Part shown: positions 17,573-27,462 of the stretch, one piece after another
Layout of the letters: the number at the start of each line of letters is the position of its first letter
Numbering within the stretch: the first letter of the stretch is position 1
Position numbers and translations under genes: made by a program
The notes under the pieces: generated by a model
The model's input: only the letters and a program-made list of their open reading frames with translations
Databases searched by the model: none
Told to the model about the DNA's origin: nothing
Assembly (NCBI RefSeq): GCF_000513715.1
Contig: NZ_AQOD01000068.1
Location: 1-39,681 of the forward strand
Length of the DNA stretch: 39,681 nucleotides
DNA from: Salinivibrio socompensis S35
GTDB lineage: Bacteria > Pseudomonadota > Gammaproteobacteria > Enterobacterales > Vibrionaceae
Direction of reading: 5' to 3'

Positions 17573-18690
17573 TGAGTTCGTTAGCACAGGCCAGCGCCAA
17601 ACGCTCTTTGTTTGATCGCTTACATCTCGATTTGCCCATGCTGATTGGCATTCTGTTACTGATGGGTTTTGGGCTGGTGGTTATGTACAGCGCCAGTGGC
17701 CAAAGCATGGTGATGATGGAGCGCCAAGCTATGCGTATGCTGCTAGCGCTGGCAGTGATGTTTGCACTCGCTCAAGTTCCTCCTCGGCACTATGAATTTT
17801 GGTCCCCCTATTTATACGCTGTTGGTGTGGTGTTATTAGCGGCGGTATTATTAGTCGGGGAAACAGCCAAAGGAGCACAGCGCTGGCTTGATCTTGGGTT
17901 TGTTACTTTCCAACCCTCCGAAATCATCAAATTGGCCGTGCCTTTAATGCTAGCTCGCTTTATTGGTAAAGACCCACTTCCCCCTAAACTCGTTACCTTG
18001 CTAATTGCGCTATTTTTATTATTTGTGCCCACAATCATGATTGCCAAGCAACCCGACTTAGGCACCGCAATATTGATTGCCGCATCAGGCATATTCGTGT
18101 TGTTCTTAGCCGGTATTAGTTGGAAAATAATCACCGCCGCTGTGATCGCCCTTGCCAGTTTTGTCCCTGTTCTTTGGTTTTTCCTGATGCACGGTTACCA
18201 ACGTACACGAGTGCTTACCCTGTTTAACCCGGAATCGGATCCGCTCGGTGCCGGCTATCACATTATTCAATCCAAAATCGCGATAGGCTCGGGCGGCTTA
18301 ACCGGTAAAGGCTGGCTACAAGGAACACAATCGCAACTCGAATTTCTCCCTGAACGCCACACTGATTTTATTTTTGCCGTCATCGCTGAAGAGTGGGGCT
18401 TAGTCGGTGTTTGTGCCCTATTGGCGTTGTATCTTTTTTTGATTGGACGTGGATTAATGTTGGCAAGCCGAGCGCAAACTGCCTTTGGCCGTATGATGGC
18501 AGGCAGTATTGTGTTGAGCTTTTTTGTTTATGTTTTTGTCAACATTGGCATGGTAAGCGGAATTTTACCCGTAGTTGGGGTACCCTTGCCCTTGATCAGT
18601 TATGGCGGGACCTCAATGGTCACGTTAATGGCTGGCTTTGGGATTCTGATGTCCATTCACACTCACCGAAAAATGTTATCCAGGGCATAA
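17572..18690 (+). CDS. mrdB: Peptidoglycan glycosyltransferase RodA (MrdB)
   Basis: RodA is the SEDS-family polymerase that works with PBP2 in rod-shape elongation. It is 372 residues with about ten transmembrane segments and the SEDS signatures [18 protein letters not shown] (Asp265 corresponds to the catalytic Asp262 of E. coli) and [12 protein letters not shown]. Its start overlaps the mrdA stop. Confidence 0.96.
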   Translation: MSSLAQASAKRSLFDRLHLDLPMLIGILLLMGFGLVVMYSASGQSMVMMERQAMRMLLALAVMFALAQVPPRHYEFWSPYLYAVGVVLLAAVLLVGETAKGAQRWLDLGFVTFQPSEIIKLAVPLMLARFIGKDPLPPKLVTLLIALFLLFVPTIMIAKQPDLGTAILIAASGIFVLFLAGISWKIITAAVIALASFVPVLWFFLMHGYQRTRVLTLFNPESDPLGAGYHIIQSKIAIGSGGLTGKGWLQGTQSQLEFLPERHTDFIFAVIAEEWGLVGVCALLALYLFLIGRGLMLASRAQTAFGRMMAGSIVLSFFVYVFVNIGMVSGILPVVGVPLPLISYGGTSMVTLMAGFGILMSIHTHRKMLSRA

Positions 18691-18692
18691 AC

Positions 18693-19514
18693 ATGCGAGC
18701 GATTCTTATTGTTATCATCCCCCTCTTATTGAGTGCCTGTAGCAACCCGCAAGGGCGCTACGATATGCACAATGACAAAGCCCCGGAGCGACTCCCACAA
18801 ACGATTCATGTTGAGGACGCGCATCCTAAATACGAGCCTTATAGTCTCGCCGGGAATAAAGATTACACGTTAAATGGGCAGTCATACCAGATTTTACGTG
18901 AGCCAAAAGGTTACCAAGAAGCGGGGATTGCTTCCTGGTATGGAGAGAAATTTCACGGCCATCGCACCTCGAATGGCGAAATTTACGATATGTACTCAAT
19001 GTCAGCGGCCCATAAAACATTACCACTGCCTAGCTATGTTGAAGTGACTAACCAAAATAATGGCAAAAAGGCCATCGTCCGTATTAACGATCGCGGGCCT
19101 TTTCACAACCAACGCGTGATCGATCTTAGCTATGCCGCCGCGAAGAAGTTAGGCGTGTTAAAGACGGGCACTGCGCCTGTATCACTGCGGCTTCTCTCCC
19201 CCGAAAAGCCTGGGGACGATGAGTGGCACTCCGCGCGGCATCATGCCTATTATGTTCAACTGGCGGCCCTTTCTGATGGCTTAAAAGCCAATCAAACCGC
19301 GGAACAATTAGCAAAAAAGCATGCTCTACCTAACCATATCGCGCGTCGTGATAACGTCTACCGAGTTCGTTTTGGCCCGTTTTATGATCGCGACCAGGCA
19401 CAACAAGCGATGCGCACAGCAAAACAGCACCAATTGCCGGGCGCCTTTATCGTCACCGAGGCACTTGTAAATACTGACACATCGGTAACAAGTGCTAAAA
19501 CTAACAATCAATAA
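18693..19514 (+). CDS. rlpA: Septal-ring lytic transglycosylase RlpA
   Basis: RlpA is an outer-membrane lipoprotein that cleaves denuded glycan strands. It is 273 residues: signal peptide with lipobox LSAC (Cys16), a double-psi beta-barrel domain with GIASWYGEKFHGHRTSNGE and INDRGPF, and a C-terminal SPOR domain (YYVQLAAL to YRVRFGPF) that binds denuded peptidoglycan at septa. ATG 18693 has CAGGG upstream and opens the signal peptide; the same frame stays open backwards into mrdB, but that is overlap without meaning. Confidence 0.93.
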   Translation: MRAILIVIIPLLLSACSNPQGRYDMHNDKAPERLPQTIHVEDAHPKYEPYSLAGNKDYTLNGQSYQILREPKGYQEAGIASWYGEKFHGHRTSNGEIYDMYSMSAAHKTLPLPSYVEVTNQNNGKKAIVRINDRGPFHNQRVIDLSYAAAKKLGVLKTGTAPVSLRLLSPEKPGDDEWHSARHHAYYVQLAALSDGLKANQTAEQLAKKHALPNHIARRDNVYRVRFGPFYDRDQAQQAMRTAKQHQLPGAFIVTEALVNTDTSVTSAKTNNQ

Positions 19515-19550
19515 GTTAACGAAATCGAGCCTGTTGCTCTCCACGCAATT

Positions 19551-19559
19551 TGGTATAGT
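19551..19559 (+). promoter_or_regulatory. Extended -10 promoter of dacA
   Basis: TGGTATAGT (TGn plus TATAGT) lies in the 88-bp gap between rlpA and dacA, about 45 bases before the ATG. A TTGCTC stands 14 bases upstream, too close for a good -35. dacA is often transcribed separately from rlpA. Confidence 0.4.
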
Positions 19560-19602
19560 GGTAGCACAGTATCGACATCGATAACCGACAAAAGTACTAA
19601 CA

Positions 19603-20778
19603 ATGATGAATAAAACCGTTTTTCGCATACGCGCGCTGCTTTCCGCGGCTGTGCTCGCCACTGCTACAGTCCAAGCTGCCCCCGCCGTCGTCCCTGATGC
19701 GCCGCAACTAGCAGCTAAAGGGTATGTCCTGATGGATTACCATTCGGGTGAGGTGCTGGCAGAAAATAATGCCCATGAGCGCCTCAACCCCGCTAGTCTA
19801 ACTAAGATGATGACCAGCTACGTCATCGGCCAAGAAGTCGAGCGTGGTAACATTTCAATGGATGATGATGTTGTCATTAGTGAGAATGCTTGGGCGAAAA
19901 ATTTTCCAGGCTCATCAAAGATGTTTATCGAAGTCGGCACCACGGTTAAAGCGGAAGAGCTTAACCGTGGTATCATTATTTCATCGGGTAATGACGCCTG
20001 TGTGGCGATGGCTGAACATGTTGCTGGCTCAGAAGATGCCTTCGTTGACCTAATGAATCGCTGGGGCGAGACCTTAGGCATGGACAGCTCTCATTTCTCG
20101 AATGCTCACGGCTTAGATTCAACAGATCTCTACACTACGCCGTATGATATGGCGTTACTTGCCCAAGCGCTCATCCGCGATGTCCCCTCCGAATACCGCA
20201 TCTATAAAGAGAAAGCCTTTACTTACAATGGCATTACCCAATACAACCGGAATGGTTTGCTATGGGATAAAAGCCTGAATGTGGATGGGATTAAAACCGG
20301 CCACACCGATGGCGCGGGCTACAACTTGGTCACCTCAGCGACCGAGGGCGATATGCGCCTTATCGCTGTGGTGATGGGCACCAAGAGCGCCAATGCCCGT
20401 AAAGCAGAGAGTAAAAAGCTGCTGAACTACGGTTTCCGCTTCTTTGAAACGGTCGCGCCACACAAAGCGAATGAAACCTTTGTCACCGAGAAAGTGTGGA
20501 TGGGTGACACTGACGAAGTCGCACTCGGTGTGACAGAAGATACCTTTGTCACCCTCCCTCGCGGTAAATCACGCGATCTAAAAGCGAGCTTTGTTTTAGA
20601 ACAAACACTCGAAGCACCTATCAGTAAAGGCGATGTGGTCGGTAAGTTGTTCTATCAGGTTGATGATGAAGACATCGCTGAATACCCACTGGTTGCCCTA
20701 AACGATGTCGAAAAAGGCGGTATCTTTAGCCGTTTCATTGACTACATCGTGATGATGTTCAAAAACTTACTCGGATAA
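19603..20778 (+). CDS. dacA: D-alanyl-D-alanine carboxypeptidase PBP5 (DacA)
   Basis: PBP5 trims the terminal D-Ala from pentapeptides in the periplasm. It is 391 residues with a signal peptide ending VQA, then SLTK (Ser65, Lys68), SGN (128-130) and KTG (231-233). The C terminus, FSRFIDYIVMMFKNLLG, is the amphipathic anchor that holds it to the inner membrane. It follows rlpA and is followed by a terminator; no strong ribosome binding site is visible. Confidence 0.96.
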   Translation: MMNKTVFRIRALLSAAVLATATVQAAPAVVPDAPQLAAKGYVLMDYHSGEVLAENNAHERLNPASLTKMMTSYVIGQEVERGNISMDDDVVISENAWAKNFPGSSKMFIEVGTTVKAEELNRGIIISSGNDACVAMAEHVAGSEDAFVDLMNRWGETLGMDSSHFSNAHGLDSTDLYTTPYDMALLAQALIRDVPSEYRIYKEKAFTYNGITQYNRNGLLWDKSLNVDGIKTGHTDGAGYNLVTSATEGDMRLIAVVMGTKSANARKAESKKLLNYGFRFFETVAPHKANETFVTEKVWMGDTDEVALGVTEDTFVTLPRGKSRDLKASFVLEQTLEAPISKGDVVGKLFYQVDDEDIAEYPLVALNDVEKGGIFSRFIDYIVMMFKNLLG

Positions 20779-20790
20779 CCCCCACTTCAC

Positions 20791-20815
20791 GCCGCCCTCT
20801 AACCTCGTGGGCGGC
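20791..20815 (+). terminator. Terminator of dacA
   Basis: Stem GCCGCCC/GGGCGGC (7 bp, 11-base loop) followed by TTGTTTTC, just after the dacA stop. Confidence 0.65.
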
Positions 20816-20855
20816 TTGTTTTCTGACTCTTAGCCGATTAGTATTTCGCGTTAAT

Positions 20856-20871
20856 CGTGATCAATCGCACA
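20856..20871 (+). promoter_or_regulatory. Possible CRP site upstream of ybeD
   Basis: CGTGA-N6-GCACA resembles TGTGA-N6-TCACA with one mismatch per half. It lies about 40-50 bases before the ybeD start. With no visible promoter around it the call is weak. Confidence 0.25.
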
Positions 20872-20908
20872 AACGTGTGTCTTAGTAGGCATGCTATTGG
20901 GAGTTTAC

Positions 20909-21178
20909 ATGCAAGAGCAACCAAAATTAAAAGACCTGCTGGAATTTCCTTGCCAATTTACCTATAAGGTAGTGGGCCAAGCGAAACCCGAGCTACCGGA
21001 TCGCGTATTAGGTGTGATCCAACGCCATGCCCCAGGCGACTATAGTCCATCGGTCAAGCCGAGTGCGAAAGGCAACTACCATTCGGTATCTATTACCATC
21101 AACGCCACCTCCATTGAGCAAGTTGAGACGCTTTATAAAGAACTCGGCGAGATTGATATTGTCCGTATGGTCCTCTAG
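20909..21178 (+). CDS. ybeD: YbeD / DUF493 family protein
   Basis: An 89-residue cytoplasmic protein with a ferredoxin-like fold in known relatives; role unknown, genetically linked to lipoate genes in many proteobacteria. The family segments [27 protein letters not shown] and [12 protein letters not shown] are present. ATG 20909 is chosen for GGGAG five bases upstream. It lies between dacA and lipB as in E. coli. Confidence 0.9.
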   Translation: MQEQPKLKDLLEFPCQFTYKVVGQAKPELPDRVLGVIQRHAPGDYSPSVKPSAKGNYHSVSITINATSIEQVETLYKELGEIDIVRMVL

Positions 21179-21196
21179 TTCAAATACCCACACGAC

Positions 21197-21220
21197 TGGC
21201 GGCTTTTAATCACGCCGCCA
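21197..21220. repeat. Inverted repeat between ybeD and lipB
   Basis: TGGCGGC/GCCGCCA with a 10-base loop. No T-run follows, so it is not a classic terminator. It abuts the lipB -10 box and could be an operator or a partial attenuator. Confidence 0.4.
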
Positions 21221-21225
21221 GGCTC

Positions 21226-21231
21226 TATAAT
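21226..21231 (+). promoter_or_regulatory. -10 box of lipB-lipA promoter
   Basis: A consensus TATAAT 26 bases before the lipB ATG; the -35 region is weak (TTTTAA at 21204-21209, 16-base spacing). Confidence 0.4.
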
Positions 21232-21256
21232 ATCGCCACTGACAACAATATGGGAA

Positions 21257-21913
21257 ATGGGTTTGCAGCACCAACTCGTTGTGAGACACCTCGGCCGTCA
21301 ACCGTATTCACGCGTCTGGGAACAGATGCGTGACTTCACCGACACACGTGATGAACAGACCCAAGATGAGGTCTGGTTGGTTGAACATGATCCCGTCTTT
21401 ACCCAAGGGCAAGCGGGAAAAACGGAACATATTTTGGTCCCGGGAGACATTCCAGTCGTACAATCTGACCGTGGGGGGCAAGTCACCTATCACGGTCCTG
21501 GTCAGCTGATAGCCTATTTCCTAATTAATCTTAAAAGAAAAAAAGTCGGTGTACGGGCACTTGTGAGCCATATTGAAAATCTTGTCGTCAATACCCTGGC
21601 TCACTTTCACGTTGACGCTTATGCTCGACCCGATGCGCCCGGTGTATACGTTAACGATGCAAAAATATGTTCTCTTGGGCTCCGTATCCGTCGCGGATGC
21701 TCATTCCACGGATTGGCACTAAACATCAATATGGATTTATCACCATTCCAGCGCATCAACCCATGTGGGTATGCCGGTATGGCCATGACGCAACTGAGCG
21801 ATCAGGTTGACCACGTCACACTTGCTGACGTCCAACCTGTGCTGGTAGACACTTTAACTCAACAGTTAGGTTACTCTCAGGTTGAGTTTACAACGGAAAG
21901 CAGCGATTTATGA
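21257..21913 (+). CDS. lipB: Octanoyltransferase LipB
   Basis: LipB moves octanoate from acyl carrier protein to lipoyl domains of the 2-oxoacid dehydrogenases and the glycine cleavage H protein. The 218-residue protein has [13 protein letters not shown], Lys136 in [13 protein letters not shown], and the acyl-carrying Cys170 in [10 protein letters not shown]. The ribosome binding site is poor. Its stop overlaps lipA (ATGA). Confidence 0.95.
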   Translation: MGLQHQLVVRHLGRQPYSRVWEQMRDFTDTRDEQTQDEVWLVEHDPVFTQGQAGKTEHILVPGDIPVVQSDRGGQVTYHGPGQLIAYFLINLKRKKVGVRALVSHIENLVVNTLAHFHVDAYARPDAPGVYVNDAKICSLGLRIRRGCSFHGLALNINMDLSPFQRINPCGYAGMAMTQLSDQVDHVTLADVQPVLVDTLTQQLGYSQVEFTTESSDL

Positions 21914-22875
21914 GCAAACCGATTCAGATGGAACGCGGCGTTAAATACCGCGACGCCGATAAAATGGCGCTTATCCCGGTCAAAAATATGCAGACCGAGC
22001 AAAAAGAAGTGCTGCGCAAGCCTGATTGGATGAAAATCAAGCTCCCGGCTGAAACTGCGCGCATCAAAGAAATTAAGGACGCGATGCGTAAAAATAACCT
22101 TCACTCGGTGTGTGAGGAAGCCTCGTGTCCTAACTTAGCTGAGTGCTTTAGCCACGGTACAGCAACCTTTATGATCTTAGGTGCTATCTGTACTCGTCGC
22201 TGCCCATTCTGTGATGTAGCCCATGGCCGTCCCGTCGCACCTGACAGTGAAGAGCCAAAACACTTGGCACAGACTATCAAGGACATGAAGCTGCGCTATG
22301 TGGTAATCACCTCGGTGGATCGTGATGATCTCCGTGACGGCGGCGCCCAGCACTTTGTCGATTGCACCCGTGAAATCCGTACGCTTAACCCTGATATTCA
22401 AATCGAGACACTGGTCCCTGACTTCCGTGGTCGTATGGATAAAGCTCTTGATATCTTGCGCGACAATCCACCGGATGTCTTCAACCACAACCTAGAAACG
22501 GCGCCGCGTTTGTACCGAAAAGCGCGTCCAGGAGCTAATTATCAGTGGTCACTGGATCTGTTGCAAAAGTTTGGAGAAATGCATCCAGACGTACCCACCA
22601 AGTCGGGATTGATGATGGGTCTCGGTGAGACCAAAGAAGAAATTATTGAGGTGCTTAAAGACTTACGCGCACATGGTGTCACTATGTTAACACTGGGACA
22701 GTATCTCGCCCCAAGCCGTCACCACTTGCCGGTTGAGCGCTATGTACCGCCAGAAGAGTTCGATGAATTGAAAGAAATCGCGCTGGATCTTGGCTTTACG
22801 CATGCAGCCTGTGGCCCGTTTGTTCGCTCCTCTTATCATGCAGACTTGCAAGCAAAAGGCGTTGAAGTTAAATAA
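21910..22875 (+). CDS. lipA: Lipoyl synthase LipA
   Basis: LipA is a radical-SAM enzyme that inserts two sulfurs into the octanoyl chain. It is 321 residues. The auxiliary cluster cysteines are 68, 73 and 79 ([13 protein letters not shown]) and the radical-SAM CxxxCxxC is 94, 98, 101 (CTRRCPFC), the same positions as in E. coli. It is the last gene of the plus-strand run. Confidence 0.97.
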   Translation: MSKPIQMERGVKYRDADKMALIPVKNMQTEQKEVLRKPDWMKIKLPAETARIKEIKDAMRKNNLHSVCEEASCPNLAECFSHGTATFMILGAICTRRCPFCDVAHGRPVAPDSEEPKHLAQTIKDMKLRYVVITSVDRDDLRDGGAQHFVDCTREIRTLNPDIQIETLVPDFRGRMDKALDILRDNPPDVFNHNLETAPRLYRKARPGANYQWSLDLLQKFGEMHPDVPTKSGLMMGLGETKEEIIEVLKDLRAHGVTMLTLGQYLAPSRHHLPVERYVPPEEFDELKEIALDLGFTHAACGPFVRSSYHADLQAKGVEVK

Positions 22876-22896
22876 CTTTGTCGTCTTAGATACACT

Positions 22897-22926
22897 TTAT
22901 AAATAAGAAAATTATAAATAAGAAAA
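22897..22926. repeat. 15-bp tandem duplication after lipA
   Basis: TTATAAATAAGAAAA occurs twice head to tail (22897-22911 and 22912-22926), directly before and into the A-tract of the lipA terminator. It looks like a recent slippage duplication. Confidence 0.8.
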
Positions 22927-22959
22927 AGCCGCAAGTTGTGAACTCACTTGCGGCTTTTT
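22923..22959. terminator. Bidirectional terminator, lipA / proA
   Basis: Perfect 14-bp stem AAAAAGCCGCAAGT/ACTTGCGGCTTTTT with a 9-base loop and T-runs both ways, between two convergent genes. Confidence 0.9.
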
Positions 22960-22990
22960 TAGGCCGATTATGGCTGACTAATGCTCGTCA

Positions 22991-24243
22991 TTATACGCGA
23001 GATAGGTAATCCGCTTTACCGACCCATTTATAGGTCGTCAGCTCTTCGAGCCCCATTGGTCCGCGGGCATGGAGCTTTTGGGTAGAGACCGCTACTTCCG
23101 CCCCTAGACCAAACTGTGCGCCATCAGTAAACCGCGTTGATGCATTCACATAGACCGCTGCCGAGCCCGCGCCATTAATAAACGTTTCCGCTGATTGTAC
23201 GTCATTGGTTAAAATCGCATCAGAATGGCTCGCGTTGTGCGATCGCATGTGAGCAAGCGCTTCATTCACGTCATCGACGACGGCCACCCCTAATGTCAGC
23301 CCTAGCCATTCGGTATCAAAATCATTCGCTTGAGCCTCACGCAGCTGTGCTACACCATCTAGATAAGGCAATGCACTTGATGCTGCGACAACATTCAATC
23401 CATGTTGATTAAAAAGCGGGACTAAGCGAGAAAACAACTGCGCAGCGACATCTTTATGAACTAACAAAGTGTCTAATGCATTGCATGCTGACGGGCGGTC
23501 TGTTTTCGCATTGAGGATCACGTCTGGGGCCCGGTCAAGATCAGCACTGTGATCAACATACAGATGGCTAATCCCAAAGCCACCGATAATCACGGGATGG
23601 TACTGTTCTGCTTGCACATTTTATGCAGCCCTGCCCCGCCACGGGGAATAATCATATCCACGTAGTCGTCAAGGGTCAGCAATTCAGAGACGAGGGCGCG
23701 ATCGGGTTTATCAATATACTGAACGGATGCGAGCGGGAGACCTGCTTTTTCTAACCCTGTTTGGATAACATTCACAAGCACCTGATTGGTTGCGAACGTT
23801 TCTTTTCCGCCTCGTAAAATACTGGCATTGCCGGTTTTCAAGCATAATGCAGCAATATCAATGGTGACATTTGGGCGTGCTTCATAAATCACACCAATCA
23901 CGCCCAACGGCTCACGTCGCTTGGATAATGACAGGCCATTTTCGAGCAGTTTATGATCGAACTGTTGACCGACAGGATCGGCTAATGCGATGACTTGCCT
24001 AACATCTTTTGCGATATTGGTGAGACGTTCAGGGGTCAGTGTGAGTCTATCCAGCATCGCCGCATCCATCTCTGTCTCGCGAGCGGCGGCGAGATCGGTT
24101 TGGTTTGCGGCTAAAATCGCCACTTGCTGTGCATCAAGTTCATCCGCAATGATCGCTAGCGCCTGGTTTTTCGTCGCCGTTGGTGTCACTGCCAGTTGGT
24201 AGGCGGCGTCTTTTGCCGCCTTACCCATCGTTGGTAAGCTCAT
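22991..24243 (-). CDS. proA: Gamma-glutamyl phosphate reductase ProA (frameshift near 23593)
   Basis: ProA reduces gamma-glutamyl phosphate to glutamate semialdehyde in proline synthesis. The first 217 codons run from [15 protein letters not shown] through [14 protein letters not shown] and [11 protein letters not shown], then the frame breaks. One missing base (CCGGTGATT expected, CCGTGATT seen) restores [15 protein letters not shown] and the catalytic cysteine in [10 protein letters not shown] (Cys254 after repair). Repaired length is 417, equal to E. coli ProA. It follows proB by 36 bases. Confidence 0.93.
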
Positions 24244-24279
24244 CTTTTATTGGTCTCTTCTGTTCGTCTCTTCTGGATG

Positions 24280-25434
24280 TTATTCGTCGATGACCACAAG
24301 ATCGTCACGATGCATCGCAACCGGGCCATACTCGTAGCCTAAAATATCCGCAATCTGTTGGCTATGTGCCCCCGCAATACGGCGCAAATCACTGGCAGCA
24401 TAACGACAGATCCCCCGAGCCAGACACTTTCCGTCAACCGATTCAATTCGCGCCACCTCTCCACGAGCAAATTCGCCTTTCACTGCGACAATGCCTTTGC
24501 TCAATAGACTGCTTCCGTGTTGCGTCACGGCGGTGACAGCACCTGCATCAACCACAATGTCACCTGCTGGCGGAGGGCCGGCCAGGATCCAACGTTTACG
24601 GCTTTCTAAAGGGCTTTCTAAGGGTAAAAAGCGTGTCCCCGCATTGTCACCGGCTGCGACTTTTTGGATCACCTCCGGCTTACTGCCTGCTGCAATCGTC
24701 ACTTCGATACCGGCTCGGCGACCAATATCCGCCGCTTGGAGTTTGGTTGCCATTCCTCCCGTACCCAAACCGCCGGCACTGCCGCCCGCAAGTTTACGCA
24801 AGGTTTCATCAATCGTGTGCACTTCACGAATCAATTCAGCCTCGGGATGGGTGCGAGGATCCGCGGTGAATAGGCCTGGCTGATCGGTTAAGAGTAACAG
24901 CTTGTTAGCATCGGCTAAAATCGCCACCAGTGCCGACAAGTTATCATTGTCTCCAACTTTTATTTCAGCAGTGGCCACCGCGTCGTTTTCGTTCACAATA
25001 GGAATAATACCGTTCTCTAGTAGTGCATGAAGCATGTCACGCGCATTGAGAAAACGTTCTCGGTGTTCTAAATCGGCGCGAGTTAATAACATTTGGCCAA
25101 CCTGAAAGCCGTACAAGCCAAACAGGTGCTCCCACGTTTGGATTAGACGGCACTGGCCGACGGCGGCAAGCATTTGCTTATTCGCTACCGTATCGGCTAA
25201 TACCGGATACCCCAGATGCTCTCGCCCTGCCGCAATGGCTGCGGATGAGACGATAATCACCTGATGACCTTGATGTCTTAACCGTGCACACTGACGAACT
25301 AGCTCAACCATATGTGCTTTATCCAAGCGCGTCGAGCCGCCCGTAAGCACACTGGTGCCCAATTTAATCACGAGAGTTTGCGAGGGAATGTTGGCTGCTA
25401 GGCCACCATCTTGAAATGCGTCTTGAATTGTCAT
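24280..25434 (-). CDS. proB: Glutamate 5-kinase ProB
   Basis: ProB phosphorylates glutamate, the proline-inhibited first step of proline synthesis. The 384-residue protein has an N-terminal amino-acid kinase domain ([57 protein letters not shown]) and a C-terminal PUA domain (about residues 290-370). The start is ATG 25434 with AGG five bases upstream; a GTG five codons earlier lacks a site. That ribosome binding site falls inside a predicted leader helix (25439-25509), suggesting translational control. Confidence 0.94.
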   Translation of the reverse strand: MTIQDAFQDGGLAANIPSQTLVIKLGTSVLTGGSTRLDKAHMVELVRQCARLRHQGHQVIIVSSAAIAAGREHLGYPVLADTVANKQMLAAVGQCRLIQTWEHLFGLYGFQVGQMLLTRADLEHRERFLNARDMLHALLENGIIPIVNENDAVATAEIKVGDNDNLSALVAILADANKLLLLTDQPGLFTADPRTHPEAELIREVHTIDETLRKLAGGSAGGLGTGGMATKLQAADIGRRAGIEVTIAAGSKPEVIQKVAAGDNAGTRFLPLESPLESRKRWILAGPPPAGDIVVDAGAVTAVTQHGSSLLSKGIVAVKGEFARGEVARIESVDGKCLARGICRYAASDLRRIAGAHSQQIADILGYEYGPVAMHRDDLVVIDE

Positions 25435-25438
25435 GCTT

Positions 25439-25509
25439 GCCTGATCCACAAAAGCTTAGGTGTCTCTTTTATCAATCCCTTGCTCATTTAACAAGAGCTA
25501 GGATCAGGC
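25439..25509 (-). promoter_or_regulatory. Predicted structured RNA leader of proB
   Basis: On the minus-strand RNA a perfect 9-bp helix pairs GCCUGAUCC (25509-25501) with GGAUCAGGC (25447-25439). Inside it are a 4-bp hairpin GCUC/GAGC (25498-25482) and a 7-bp hairpin AUAAAAG/CUUUUGU with one G-U (25472-25448), making a three-way junction. The 3' strand of the outer helix contains the AGG that serves proB, so the fold would hide the ribosome binding site. The element fills nearly the whole crl-proB gap. It matches no leader I know. Confidence 0.45.
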
Positions 25510-25518
25510 AATTAACGG

Positions 25519-25920
25519 TTACGCGGTGCCGGCTAGTTCAGGTTCGGTGAGGGTACCGCTTGGTGACAGTGACAGTTCGAGCTCTTCGTTTAATAAGGTA
25601 TACAGCTTGGTATAAAAGTTGGTTAGCGTTTTGTCTACCGCATCTCTCGCTTCTTGAGGAATGGACTCACTCACCCAATCCCCTTTGTGGTCATACAGAC
25701 CAAAACCATAGCGATAGTTAAAACCGTGTTCGATGGGGGTTAATTCAAACCACCAGCCCCAGAACTCGCGCGTATCCGGATCTTTTTCCGCATCGACGCA
25801 CACAGATAGACTATCAAAAAAGTAACGTTCTGGTGCCGATAATCCTTCTCGAAAGTAAGGGCCTAGTGCGGTAAATCGCGTTTTTAATCGTCCATGTGAA
25901 AGCGTCATTTTATCGCTCAT
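25519..25920 (-). CDS. crl: Sigma factor-binding protein Crl
   Basis: Crl binds sigma-S and promotes its assembly with core RNA polymerase. The 133-residue protein has the conserved FTALGPYFREG, FFDSLSVCVDA, REFWGWWFEL and YRYGFGLYDHKGDW segments. ATG 25920 has AGGAGGAAACG directly upstream, which decides it over an ATG twelve codons earlier. It lies between frsA and proB on the same strand. Confidence 0.92.
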   Translation of the reverse strand: MSDKMTLSHGRLKTRFTALGPYFREGLSAPERYFFDSLSVCVDAEKDPDTREFWGWWFELTPIEHGFNYRYGFGLYDHKGDWVSESIPQEARDAVDKTLTNFYTKLYTLLNEELELSLSPSGTLTEPELAGTA

Positions 25921-25957
25921 CGTTTCCTCCTGTGACACTTTAACGTCCTTGTACATG

Positions 25958-25966
25958 GTATATCAT
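25958..25966 (-). promoter_or_regulatory. Extended -10 promoter of crl
   Basis: On the minus strand TGATATACC (TGn plus TATACC) lies about 40 bases before the crl ATG. TTCACT 18 bases upstream of the hexamer may be the -35. Confidence 0.35.
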
Positions 25967-26051
25967 GCGGTTAACGTTCAAGTGAATGCCAATCCTTCGC
26001 TTTCGGTGGTAGATCACACCTTCGATTCGGGCCACCCCCCTCATGATAAGT

Positions 26052-27306
26052 TTAAAGCATGTCCGCAAACCATTTGACGGTTTCTGTGAGTGCGCGATGA
26101 TAACCATCGTGTAATGGCGTGTTGGGTAGCGTCACCGCTTTTCCTCCACGACTGTATCGCGCAATCAGCTGGTTATCTGATTCAGGACAAACGGGGTCAT
26201 CTTTCAGGCTTAGCGCGAGAATCGGTACGTCTGTGCGGCGGCCGGTGAGCAGGCCTTGGTTTTTCAATGACCACGCTTGTAAGCGCGTTTTCAAGGTATC
26301 GATAGGCAGCCGGCGTCCTATGCGGGAGCCCAAGGTATCAAGATACATGGGTGGCATTTTCTTCTATCCGTGTTGCATCGGTGAGTAATGCATGAACCAA
26401 TGCCCCCAGTGACGCACTGGCCTTGATACGATGCGGCTCTAAAAATGCCATCCGCACCGCTGGGTTAGCACCAAAGCGGATCCCCATGGTGCCAACGCGA
26501 TGGTGATCAGCCCACGGCACATCCGCTAGCTTATCAAGCATCGCAGCATGCAAACGGCTGGTGTCTTCATTTAAATGCCAGTGGCTGCTGTGGCCAACCG
26601 ATGGCATATCAAGCGTCAGTACCGCGATATCGGCGGGAGCAAAGTAATCGACAAATAAGCGCCAGAGATCGGTTTGTAAGCTATCAAGGCTGCCACTCAA
26701 GATCACAACGGGCAAGGTGGCGTCTGTACGGGGTAAATAGAGATACCCTTTTAACGTTTTACCGTCTAATTGGGTTTCGACAGTCTTCACCGTAAACGGC
26801 AGTTGCGCTATGGCTTTTTCAAACGCTTTAAATGCCAAGGTTTCGGCCTGTAAGGCAAGATTATCCCCTTTCAGGTGAGGGTAAGCCGCGATACCAAAGT
26901 AGGTACATGCCTGAAGCCACTGTTCACTCGCCTGCTCAGCCTTTCCTTCGTCCGCCAACACTTGTGCTTTTTTTTGGTGTTGCATCCCTACCGCGGTCCA
27001 CTCATAGTTCCAGTTACCCGCTCGGTAACCTTCAACCGTATCCAATAACGCATCGACAGAACGGGTATTGTCGGAAGAGGCAATAAGCGAAAAGATCGCT
27101 TCCATTTCGACCGGATCGACCCCTTGCCACGTCCACTGACCACGACGACGCATACGGTACCAACTCGATTCACTGTCCCCATCAAATGCCGAGTAATTGG
27201 CTTGCTGGCTTTGTTGAACCGCACCAAATAATGTCGATGTCTCGGTCGCATGTTTGTGTTTGGCAAAAAGCGTCACCGATAGGTTTTGTGATTCTTTATT
27301 GGACAC
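26052..27306 (-). CDS. frsA: Fermentation-respiration switch protein FrsA (frameshift near 26358)
   Basis: FrsA (YafA) is an alpha/beta-hydrolase-fold protein; the E. coli protein binds unphosphorylated EIIA-Glc, and its catalytic role is disputed. Start GTG 27306 has AGGAG five bases upstream. The N-terminal part (HATETSTLF, GNWNYEWTAVGMQHQKK, YPHLKGDNLALQ) leads to DMPSVGHSSHW and GIRFGANPAVRMAFLE. At 26357-26360 there is one base too many in an A-run (read on the minus strand); removing it joins EEMPPMYLDTLGSR and the C terminus, giving 417 residues. This is the only insertion among the broken genes. Upstream of crl on the same strand. Confidence 0.9.
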
Positions 27307-27394
27307 ATCCACTCCTAGGCTTTTTTGTAACGTGATGTTAGTTTAAACCATACACATAGCAAGACCATGATTTTCCGCATTTAATCACACGAAT

Positions 27395-27424
27395 AAAAAA
27401 CGCCACGTGAAAACGCGGCGTTTT
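27395..27424 (-). terminator. Terminator of gpt
   Basis: AAAACGCC and GGCGTTTT pair around a loop with a further short CG pairing; on the minus strand it ends in six T. It lies 40 bases after the gpt stop. Confidence 0.75.
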
Positions 27425-27462
27425 GGCTCAATCCGGAATCCTATTTACGTTGCGATCGGCAT

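Noticed and set aside
18393-18692. Upstream extension of the rlpA frame into mrdB
   Set aside because: It overlaps a conserved part of RodA and would hide the lipoprotein signal peptide; ATG 18693 with CAGGG is the better start.
20856-20871. CRP control of ybeD as a finding
   Set aside because: Both half-sites have a mismatch and no promoter is visible beside them; kept only as a low-confidence feature.
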